DNA of 12,916 bases. It comes from Lentisphaerota bacterium (lineage in GTDB: Bacteria; Verrucomicrobiota; Kiritimatiellia; JAAZAB01). Below the pieces are notes generated by a model that was not told the DNA's origin, ran no database searches, and was given only the letters and a program-made list of their open reading frames with translations. Shown one piece after another: positions 7,191 through 12,916 of this stretch (position 1 is its first letter; each line of letters opens with the position of its first letter). The position numbers and the translations under genes are program-made. The stretch lies in NCBI GenBank assembly GCA_016199105.1, contig JACQHI010000255.1, positions 1-12,916 on the forward strand, given 5' to 3'.

Positions 7191-9392
7191 ATGAATCTGA
7201 AACATCGCTTTAATCGAGTCGGATTGATCCCGGTCGTCTTGTTCCTGTTTGCCGTGCTGTATCTGAGCCTGCACGGTTTTCCGGATCCCTGGTCGAAGAA
7301 GCTCTTGCAGAAGATTCAATATCCGGGGACGGTGGTGGTCCTGGATAAAATCAAGCTGGGCGTCTTTGAAGGGATCATCGCCACGCAAGTCCGCTGTTAT
7401 CGCAAGGGGGAATTGGGTCAACCGTTCCTGGAAGCCGAACGGGTGGTTTTGTATTTCAATCCCTTCGCCTGGCTCGACGGCGAGACGGGCTTTACCGGGG
7501 CGCAACTCAAGAAAGGGACGTTTCGCCTGTGGCTGAAAAGGGGTGAGATCGCGGCCGCCCCAACACCGGCCGACCGTCCCCCTCAGCAGATTCAAATTTC
7601 CCTGACGCAGGCATCCCTGAAATTCGAAGGTGGAAAGACCATCCGGGTCGTTGGGAGCGAGGGAGAAGCCATCGGGGTGAGTTTTTCGGCGCAGGGTGTC
7701 TTGAGGACCGGAGGGGGGGAGCCCGGAAAATCGGCGGAGAGCGCTGCATTGGCCATCGACATGGCTCCTCTGCAGGCCAGCCTCGACTATTTTCGGACCC
7801 TTGAATTTTCCGAACCGGCCCGGTTGGATATCGACTTCGATGCGGATCTGGACCGGCCCGAACGGAATGAAGCGAAATGGCGCCTGGAAGCGGTCGGGGC
7901 TCGACGCGCTCCCTGGTCGGTCGGCCGTTGTTCCGTGCAGGCGCAGTCGCTGGGTTTGACCTGTGCCGGCAACGTGGAGATACAGGACGCCCAGGCGCTG
8001 GGAGTCCGTATGGAGCGCGCGACGGCCCGCTTCGAGGCGGATCGAACGGGTGTCAGCATCCGTCAGGCCCAGGCTGTTGTGGGCTCGGCCCCCTGGCAGG
8101 GTTCAGTCGCTTTTACCGGCGCCTGTGATTTTGCGCAACAGTCGTTCCAGGGACGGGTGACGGCCCGCATGGCGCCCCGCATACTGGCGCCGGCGTTCAA
8201 GGCCATGCCGCGGCTCGTTGAACGGTTGGAATCCTTCGATTTTTCACAGGGGCCTCCCCGCATCGAAGCGTGGGTAAAAGGCGCCTGGAAAGTCCCTGCC
8301 TGGGTGGAGTTGCAGGGGCATATCGACGCCGGCCCATTTTCCTTTCAGGGAGGCGCCGTCTCGAAGGGCGAATCCGATTTCCTCCTCGGGCTTTCCTCCA
8401 CGAACGCCTTCGTCCGTTTCGATCCGCTGAAAGTCACCCGCGAAGAGGGGGATGTGCGGGGCCGCCTGACCCAGGATATTCTTCACGAACAGATGGCGTT
8501 CAACCTGGTGTCCGATGTGGATCCCAGGGTGGCCGCTCGTTGGATCGGTCCGTTCATGGTCGAGATCGTGGCTCCATTTTCTTTTCAGGGTCCGGTGCAT
8601 GCCGCGGCCGCCGGCGTCGTCGATTTCGCCGATATGGATCAGACCGATATCAGCGCCGTGGTGGAAGGGCGGAAAGTGGGGCTGTGGCGGCTGGTCACCG
8701 ATGAATGCGCCTTCCATCTCCAGGTGGCTGGGGAGCGGGTCGAAGTGGACAACCTCCGCGGCAAACTTGCCGGAGGTCCTTTCGAGGGCCGCTTCACCGC
8801 CTTCGCCGCTGAAGGCAATTCCCCTCTGCGATACGAACTGGAAGGGACCCTCCACAACGCCGATTTCGAATCCCTGATGCGGGCCATCAGCCGTGAAACC
8901 AGGAGTACCCGGGGCGGCAAATCATCCGCCCATCTGGCCTTGAGCGGGCGCATCGGCGAAGGGCAGGGCAAAACCGCGACGGGGGAGGGCTGGGTGAAGG
9001 TGTCGGAGGGGCAGATATTTCAAATACCGCTGTTCGGAGGGCTTTCCGATATCCTGGCCAAATTTATTCCCGGCTTGGGCGCGATGATGCGCCAAACGGA
9101 TGCCCGGGCGGATATCCGGGTGCGGGAGGGGAAGGTGTTATCCAAGGAAATTCTTGTCGAAGGGGATGTCCTGAGTTTGAACGGGAAAGGCGTTTGCTCG
9201 CTGGCCGGCGATTTGGATTACGATGTTCAAGTGAAATTGCTTCGAAAACATACGTTGGCCGGCGACGTGGCGCGCCTGGTGACGTTTCCCGTCTCCAAGC
9301 TCCTGGAATGCCATCTGGGGGGAACGCTGGGCTCGCCCCGCTGGCGCCCCCTCCGTTTGCCGAAGGAACTCTTTCCCGGCTCCGCCCCCTGA
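7191..9392 (+). CDS. AsmA-like inner-membrane protein
   Basis: A 733-residue protein with an N-terminal transmembrane anchor (about residues 10-28, LIPVVLFLFAVLYLSL) and a long beta-rich remainder, the layout of the AsmA/TamB (bridge-like lipid transfer) superfamily. The clearest part is the C-terminal AsmA-like domain, about residues 598-720. It contains GWVKVSEGQIFQIPLFGG, DILAKFIPGLG, a run of alternating strands (DARADIRVREGKV, LNGKGVCSLAGDLDYDVQV) and the closing CHLGGTLGSPRWRP. Members of this superfamily act at the inner membrane in envelope or outer-membrane lipid and protein homeostasis. The exact role here is inferred only from that and from its place after an exporter module. ATG 7191 lies five bases after the DUF4340 stop; there is no strong ribosome site, so coupling is likely. 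Its TGA stop shares one base with the miaB ATG (TGATG). Confidence 0.8.
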   Translation: MNLKHRFNRVGLIPVVLFLFAVLYLSLHGFPDPWSKKLLQKIQYPGTVVVLDKIKLGVFEGIIATQVRCYRKGELGQPFLEAERVVLYFNPFAWLDGETGFTGAQLKKGTFRLWLKRGEIAAAPTPADRPPQQIQISLTQASLKFEGGKTIRVVGSEGEAIGVSFSAQGVLRTGGGEPGKSAESAALAIDMAPLQASLDYFRTLEFSEPARLDIDFDADLDRPERNEAKWRLEAVGARRAPWSVGRCSVQAQSLGLTCAGNVEIQDAQALGVRMERATARFEADRTGVSIRQAQAVVGSAPWQGSVAFTGACDFAQQSFQGRVTARMAPRILAPAFKAMPRLVERLESFDFSQGPPRIEAWVKGAWKVPAWVELQGHIDAGPFSFQGGAVSKGESDFLLGLSSTNAFVRFDPLKVTREEGDVRGRLTQDILHEQMAFNLVSDVDPRVAARWIGPFMVEIVAPFSFQGPVHAAAAGVVDFADMDQTDISAVVEGRKVGLWRLVTDECAFHLQVAGERVEVDNLRGKLAGGPFEGRFTAFAAEGNSPLRYELEGTLHNADFESLMRAISRETRSTRGGKSSAHLALSGRIGEGQGKTATGEGWVKVSEGQIFQIPLFGGLSDILAKFIPGLGAMMRQTDARADIRVREGKVLSKEILVEGDVLSLNGKGVCSLAGDLDYDVQVKLLRKHTLAGDVARLVTFPVSKLLECHLGGTLGSPRWRPLRLPKELFPGSAP

Positions 9393-10744
9393 TGAAATTC
9401 CATATCAAAACCTATGGCTGCCAGATGAACGAACGGGATAGCGAGGAGGTCGCTATGCTGTTGGCGCGCAGCGGTCATGCGCCGGCCTCCTGCGAAGCGG
9501 AGGCCGACGCGATCGTCGTCAACACCTGCAGCGTCCGGGAAAAGGCGGAGGTGAAGGCGCTGGGAAAGATCCGCATGCTGTTGGCGGCCAAGCGGGAACA
9601 GCCGGCTCGGATCGTCGGCGTCATGGGCTGTATGGCGCAACGGCTGGGGGAATCCCTCGTGCGCCGTTTGCGCGGCCTCGACTTTGTCGTGGGCACCCAG
9701 CGTCTGGCCGCCATTCCCGCCATTCTGGACGCCGTGCGGGCGGGGAAAGGGCCGATCGTGGATTGCGGGGAACGACGGCTGGAATCTGAAGCGTCCTTGA
9801 CGCATCGGGCCGGCGGACATTCGGCGTTGGTCAACATCCTGTTGGGCTGCGATCGTCGTTGTTCGTACTGTGTCGTACCCCTGGTCCGCGGCCGGGAGTG
9901 GAGTCGTCCCGCCTGCCAGGTTCTGGAAGAAGTCGGCGCCCTGGTCCGGCATGGCGTGCGCGACATCACCCTGTTGGGCCAGAGCGTGATGTCCTATGGC
10001 GCGAAACAATCCGTCTGGGAAGGCGCGCCGGCTTCCCCGGGCGGGTATCGCGAGCCGTTTCCCCGCCTGCTGGAGGCCGTGAATGCCATTCCCGGCTTGA
10101 AACGCCTGCGTTTCATGTCCGGGCATCCGTCCGGGTGCACGGAGGAATTGGTCCGGGCGATGGCGGAATTGCCGGCGGTCTGCGAACATCTTCACCTGCC
10201 GGTGCAATCGGGTTCCGATCGAATCCTGAAGCGGATGAACCGCGGGTATACGCTGGACGACTATCGGGAGGCGGTGCGCCGGATCCGGGCGCGCATCCCG
10301 GCGGCGGCGGTCACGACGGATATCATTGTGGGATTTCCATCCGAAACGCCGGCAGAGTTCGAGGAGACCCGGCGGTTCATGGACGAAATCGGCTTTGACA
10401 ACGCCTTCATTTTCAAGTATGCCCCGAGGGAAGGAACAACGGCGGCGGAATGGAAGGACGATGTTTCGGCCGATGAAAAGATGCGGCGCAACAAGATATT
10501 GTTGGAAGAGCAGAACCGGCGCAGCCTCCAGATCAACGAGAAGCAGGTCGGATGCGACTGCGAAGTGCGGGTGGAGGGCGTGAGCCGGCGCACTGCCGCG
10601 CGCTGGACGGGGCTGACACGGACAGCCAAATCCGTTATGTTCGAGCCTTTCGCCGGCATTCAAGAGGGGGATTCGATCCGAGTTGGAATCGAGAGGGCGA
10701 TGCCCCAGACTCTGTATGGAAGCGTCCGACTTCCCGGGCGTTAG
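9392..10744 (+). CDS. miaB: tRNA-2-methylthio-N6-dimethylallyladenosine synthase MiaB
   Basis: A 450-residue radical-SAM methylthiotransferase that adds a methylthio group to N6-isopentenyladenosine-37 of tRNAs reading UNN codons. The N-terminal MTTase domain carries its three cluster cysteines: C10 in YGCQMN, C46 in NTCSVREKA and C80 in GCMAQRLG. The radical-SAM CxxxCxxC is C153, C157 and C160 in GCDRRCSYCVVP, followed by RGREWSRP. The C-terminal TRAM domain (about 385-448) includes TGLTRTAKSVMFE, which fits MiaB rather than RimO or MtaB. Length is normal for the family. The frame is open further upstream, but that is a shadow inside the AsmA-like gene; ATG 9392 begins the conserved KTYGCQMN and overlaps the previous stop as TGATG, so translation is likely coupled. 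Its linkage to an envelope operon is probably positional. Confidence 0.95.
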   Translation: MKFHIKTYGCQMNERDSEEVAMLLARSGHAPASCEAEADAIVVNTCSVREKAEVKALGKIRMLLAAKREQPARIVGVMGCMAQRLGESLVRRLRGLDFVVGTQRLAAIPAILDAVRAGKGPIVDCGERRLESEASLTHRAGGHSALVNILLGCDRRCSYCVVPLVRGREWSRPACQVLEEVGALVRHGVRDITLLGQSVMSYGAKQSVWEGAPASPGGYREPFPRLLEAVNAIPGLKRLRFMSGHPSGCTEELVRAMAELPAVCEHLHLPVQSGSDRILKRMNRGYTLDDYREAVRRIRARIPAAAVTTDIIVGFPSETPAEFEETRRFMDEIGFDNAFIFKYAPREGTTAAEWKDDVSADEKMRRNKILLEEQNRRSLQINEKQVGCDCEVRVEGVSRRTAARWTGLTRTAKSVMFEPFAGIQEGDSIRVGIERAMPQTLYGSVRLPGR

Positions 10745-10810
10745 TGCCGCATAGACTAAAAACTGCTATAAAAAACAAGTTGTTTGAGAACGAGTACGGA
10801 GAAGCGCTTG

Positions 10811-10932
10811 ATCGAGGAACGAGGACGAGGGACGAGGATGAGAACGACGCGGAAATCCTGAAACCGGGCCCATGCAGCGATTGAACGGGGATCGATCCGC
10901 TCGTCGTCGTCCTCGATTCGGCTCGTCCTCGT
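10811..10932. repeat. Inverted CGAGGA-type repeat in the convergent spacer
   Basis: The 251-bp gap between convergent genes holds no credible gene. Its left half carries a degenerate purine repeat (CGAGGA, ACGAGG, GACGAGG, GAGAACGACG; 10812-10849). Its right half carries the same theme inverted (10900-10932). ACGAGGACGAG at 10819-10829 is exactly inverted at 10922-10932, and TCGAGGA at 10812-10818 is inverted at 10910-10916. The arms could fold into a long imperfect hairpin and might help end transcription from both sides, but there is no clear T-tract. A weak hairpin (AAACA/TGTTT around 10773-10785) follows miaB, and CCACG/CGTGG lies near 10941-10957. Confidence 0.5.
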
Positions 10933-10995
10933 ATTACAAGCCACGCGCCGCACGTGGTTGATCTCATTGGGTTGTGGACGTTAGCCCACTTTGGA

Positions 10996-11436
10996 CTAGG
11001 GAGGGCTTTCCGGTTTTGCAACATCCGGCTGGGCTTCTCCGGAGGCGGCGGGGGCATTGGAAAATGAGGCGGCGTCGGGGGCATTCGTCCCGCTGTTCGG
11101 TTCGGAAACGGCGGAAGGCGAGGGTGAGCCGGTTTCCGTCATCGCGGAGTCGGGCGGCGCGGCGTTGGACGTGAGTCCCGTTGGGATGGGCCCCTCACGG
11201 GAGCTAGCCGCGGCGGCGGCAGGGGATGTCAGGGGTTGTCGGCCGGCCGCCGCCGGTGTGGGCCAGACGGAAGGCGGCTCGCGGTAATAGAGGTGCTCCA
11301 TCACCTGGAAGGCCACGATGCCCATGAAAAGCAGGGCGGCCACCACGCCAACGATGGAAAAAATAATGAGCGAAAGATTGGAGCCGGAAGCGGGCTCGCT
11401 GCCTTCAATTTCCGGATGCTGCGGGCTGCCGGCCAT
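10996..11436 (-). CDS. Hypothetical single-pass membrane protein with Pro/Ala/Ser-rich tail
   Basis: A 146-residue protein that I do not recognise. A short polar N-terminus (about 20 residues) leads into one strong hydrophobic segment (about 22-44, LIIFSIVGVVAALLFMGIVAF). A short VMEHLYYREPP stretch follows, and then about 90 residues of low-complexity Ala, Pro, Ser, Gly and Glu that are probably disordered and exported. ATG 11436 is chosen because it directly precedes the membrane segment and lies 14 bases after the alpha/beta hydrolase stop, with AAGAAG a few bases upstream; the longer open frame overlaps the hydrolase gene and is Arg-rich noise. The tail contains SREGPIPTGLTS (79-90), encoded by copy 2 of the intragenic palindrome. 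The gene probably shares a transcript with the hydrolase. No function can be assigned. Confidence 0.7.
   Translation of the reverse strand: MAGSPQHPEIEGSEPASGSNLSLIIFSIVGVVAALLFMGIVAFQVMEHLYYREPPSVWPTPAAAGRQPLTSPAAAAASSREGPIPTGLTSNAAPPDSAMTETGSPSPSAVSEPNSGTNAPDAASFSNAPAASGEAQPDVAKPESPP
11167..11202 (-). repeat. In-frame intragenic palindromic repeat, copy 2
   Basis: On the minus strand these 36 bases read twelve codons for SREGPIPTGLTS, residues 79-90 of the small membrane protein. They match 4863-4904 in the GldG-like gene at 33 of 36 aligned bases, lacking two codons present there. The palindromic pairs are preserved: TCCCGT with ACGGGA, and CGTGAG with CTCACG. The host region is otherwise low-complexity, so an insertion here would be well tolerated. 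Confidence 0.75.
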
Positions 11437-11450
11437 AACGGTGTCTTCTT

Positions 11451-12185
11451 TCAGGTCGCAACGGTTTCGGCGCAGATTTGCGCCACCTCGACGGGCTTTT
11501 CGTGGGGCAGGTAATGGCCTGCGCCTTGAATCCAGCGAATCGCGATGCGCGGGTTGTTGGGAACCGCAAGCAGCTTTTCCGTGTCCTTGGTTTTTCCACA
11601 GTCCCCATAAACCTCCCACACGGGGATGGCGGCCTTTCGAAGCCAGGGGAGGGCATCGAAATCCTGCACGGATTCGCAGAAACCGCACCAGATGTCGGGA
11701 TCGAATCGCAGGAGAGTGGCGTCATCCTTCTTCTGGATTCGCGCGAGCGCGGCTTCATCGAGCCCGCCGGTGAGGTGTGACGCCTCGAACGCGTCCTGGG
11801 CCCGGGCGTTCGTCCATCCTTCCAGCAGGACCAGGCCTTTGATCCGGGGCGATTTCGCGGCGGCCGCCATGGCCACAATGCCCCCGAGGCTATGGCCCAC
11901 CAGAATCGTGTCGTGGAGGTCCAGCTTTTCCAAAAAGGTCAACACGTCGGCGGCAAGATCGTGGAGGGCGAACGCTTCGGTGGGCGTGTCGCTGGCGCCA
12001 TGGCCCCGGAAATCGAGCCGCACAAGTCGCGCTTGGCCGCGCAGCAGGGAGACAACCCGCTCCCAGTCGCCGGAGTCACAGCCCGTCCCGTGGAGAAACA
12101 CCAGAGGAGGCTCGTCGCCGGGAGTGTCCACACAGGCCATTTTACCCCACGGCATCCGGAATTTTTGGATGGGCGACCGATTCAT
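11451..12185 (-). CDS. Alpha/beta-fold hydrolase
   Basis: A 244-residue single-domain alpha/beta hydrolase, likely an esterase-type enzyme with unknown substrate. PPLVFLHGTGCDSGDW near residues 26-41 gives the oxyanion-hole HG motif. VRLDFRGHGASD follows, then the nucleophile elbow GHSLGG with its serine. The acid is probably the Asp in VWEVYGDCGKTKD, and the histidine is in GAGHYLPHEKP near the C-terminus. All three triad positions are therefore present. The lid region between is short and contains several Trp and Cys residues. The frame stays open 58 codons further upstream, but that stretch is the palindrome-rich spacer and does not look coding. ATG 12185 (MNRSPIQKF) begins shortly before the first strand. 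A second ATG 30 bases downstream is also possible, since neither has a strong ribosome site. It is followed by the small membrane-protein gene. Confidence 0.88.
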   Translation of the reverse strand: MNRSPIQKFRMPWGKMACVDTPGDEPPLVFLHGTGCDSGDWERVVSLLRGQARLVRLDFRGHGASDTPTEAFALHDLAADVLTFLEKLDLHDTILVGHSLGGIVAMAAAAKSPRIKGLVLLEGWTNARAQDAFEASHLTGGLDEAALARIQKKDDATLLRFDPDIWCGFCESVQDFDALPWLRKAAIPVWEVYGDCGKTKDTEKLLAVPNNPRIAIRWIQGAGHYLPHEKPVEVAQICAETVAT

Positions 12186-12258
12186 AAACGGGAATACTAC
12201 GTAAAACGCGCGCGTTTGTCGCGCATATTTTGCGTGGCGAAAAGGCGAACGGACGCAG

Positions 12259-12367
12259 GCCGCGCCATGCGCGGCAGGGAATGCGCTTGCCCTGCCGATG
12301 CAGGGTCCCTCCCAAGGGAAAACGAGAAGGGATTTCTCGTGAATTTGGGAGGGGCGCACTCTGTGCG
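12259..12367. repeat. Cluster of four hairpins in the divergent spacer
   Basis: Four consecutive palindromes fill the middle of the 309-bp gap between the hydrolase and LarA-type genes. The first is GCCGCGC/GCGCGGC with loop CAT (12259-12275). The second is CCCTGC/GCAGGG with loop CGAT (12290-12305). The third is a nested structure with outer stem CCCTCCCAA (12307-12315) pairing with TTGGGAGGG (12345-12353) and inner stem ACGAGAA (12322-12328) pairing with TTCTCGT (12334-12340). The fourth is CGCAC/GTGCG with loop TCT (12355-12367). This looks like a REP-type repeat cluster, possibly also a regulatory or terminator region. The rest of the spacer shows only a possible promoter near 12426-12453. 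Confidence 0.6.
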
Positions 12368-12425
12368 ACCGCCTGCCTCGCGGACCTTTCGGAATGGGCT
12401 TTTTGTCCGAACTGAATTTCCGGGC

Positions 12426-12453
12426 TGGACCCCCTGCCGATATCTGCTACACT
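12426..12453 (+). promoter_or_regulatory. Possible sigma-70 promoter for the LarA-type gene
   Basis: TGGACC (12426-12431) and TACACT (12448-12453) are 16 bases apart and would start a transcript near 12460. That gives a leader of about 35 bases with the ribosome site at 12481-12486. The -35 match is 4 of 6. This is judged by eye only. Confidence 0.3.
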
Positions 12454-12494
12454 GACCGCCAAAGACTGAAAGCCGGTGAAAAGGAGTCTTCGGT

Positions 12495-12916
12495 ATGTCG
12501 TTTTTCATCACACGCGGCGGGGCGTCGGCGGAAATCACGCGTCCCATGACGGCGGAATTTCTCCGCGAATTTGTCGGACGCCTGCCCGGGAAACCCAAAA
12601 AAATTCTGCTGGTTCCGCCCGATTTCACGCGCTTCCATTCCAACGCGGGCGCCATCTGCTCGGAGCTTTATCGGCTGTTGTCCCCCGCCGCCGAGGTTCT
12701 GCTGCTGCCGGCGCTGGGCACGCACCGGCCCATGACCGGCGCCGAGATGGACCGGATGTTTCCCGGCGTGCCGCACGCGCGGATCAAGGTGCACGACTGG
12801 CAGGGCGGCCTGACCACGCTGGGGGAAATTCCCGGCCGGCGCCTGGAGGAATTGAGCGGCGGCCGGGTCCATTATCCGGTCAGGATCGAGGTGGACGCGC
12901 TGCTGGCGGAGGGCGG
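12495..12916 (+). CDS. Lactate racemase-domain protein (LarA N-terminal type), 3' truncated by the window
   Basis: The first 140 residues of a protein with a lactate racemase (LarA/DUF2088) N-terminal domain; the rest lies beyond the window edge. LarA uses a nickel-pincer nucleotide cofactor to racemise lactate, and related proteins act on other 2-hydroxy acids. Visible marks are VPPDFTRFHS (residues 40-49), where DFTR corresponds to the D-x-T-R motif of the family, and ALGTHRPMTGAEMDRMF (73-89), whose His77 matches the GTHR histidine in the LarA active site. HDW follows at 100-102. ATG 12495 is well supported by AAGGAG at 12481-12486, eight bases upstream. It is divergent from the alpha/beta hydrolase gene. 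Whether it is a true lactate racemase cannot be told from the fragment. Confidence 0.85.
   Translation, partial: MSFFITRGGASAEITRPMTAEFLREFVGRLPGKPKKILLVPPDFTRFHSNAGAICSELYRLLSPAAEVLLLPALGTHRPMTGAEMDRMFPGVPHARIKVHDWQGGLTTLGEIPGRRLEELSGGRVHYPVRIEVDALLAEG

Noticed and set aside
9227..10663. Minus-strand frame of 478 codons opposite miaB
   Set aside because: miaB has every catalytic cysteine and domain on the other strand; the antisense product has no recognisable feature.
10552..10884. Plus-strand frame running from the end of miaB into the convergent spacer
   Set aside because: It overlaps miaB out of frame and then reads through the CGAGGA repeat as Arg/Asp/Glu repeats; there is no ribosome site.
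10811..10932. CRISPR array
   Set aside because: The purine repeats are degenerate, very short and not separated by unique spacers; the two halves are inverted, not direct.
12186..12359. 58-codon N-terminal extension of the alpha/beta hydrolase
   Set aside because: It covers the hairpin cluster, lacks a hydrolase-like or signal-peptide pattern, and ATG 12185 fits the normal family start.

Overview
The window is GC-rich bacterial DNA that uses the standard code, with tightly packed genes and short overlapping operon joints. Gene content (a DUF2851 protein, a Gld-type ABC-2 exporter with its GldG-like and DUF4340 partners, an AsmA-like protein, and a LarA-type protein) and the repeat-filled spacers suggest a Gram-negative of the PVC group (Verrucomicrobiota, Kiritimatiellota or Lentisphaerota). 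That placement is an inference from gene content, not a phylogenetic result.

Layout. A minus-strand DUF2851 gene (136-1635) opens the window, with a possible terminator hairpin at the left edge. A 409-bp divergent spacer (1636-2044) carries an inverted pair of short repeats, a possible sigma-70 promoter and a REP/BIME-like palindromic element. A five-gene plus-strand operon follows: ABC ATPase (2045-3043), ABC-2 permease (3040-3780), GldG-like protein (3858-5372), a protein with four tandem DUF4340-like repeats (5383-7185) and an AsmA-like protein (7191-9392). miaB (9392-10744) is joined to it by a one-base stop/start overlap. After a 251-bp convergent spacer with an inverted CGAGGA-type repeat come two minus-strand genes: a small single-pass membrane protein (10996-11436) and, upstream of it in transcription order, an alpha/beta hydrolase (11451-12185). 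A palindrome-dense divergent spacer (12186-12494) leads to the start of a LarA-type lactate racemase-domain gene (12495 to the window edge).

How the genes work together. The ATPase, permease, GldG-like and DUF4340 proteins look like one membrane complex of the GldA/GldF/GldG type: cytoplasmic ATPase, membrane permease, and two membrane-anchored periplasmic proteins. The substrate is unknown. The AsmA-like protein fits an envelope role. miaB is a tRNA-modification gene co-transcribed by position and not obviously related in function.

Most notable. A short palindromic sequence occurs in frame inside two unrelated coding genes, the GldG-like gene and the small membrane-protein gene. Both copies encode SREG..P.PTGLTS, with 33 of 36 aligned bases identical plus a two-codon indel. 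This resembles an intragenic mobile palindrome of the Rickettsia RPE type. In addition, every spacer longer than about 70 bp holds a different palindromic or repeat sequence. No transposase, CRISPR array, tRNA or rRNA was seen, and I found no clear new defence or biosynthetic system.
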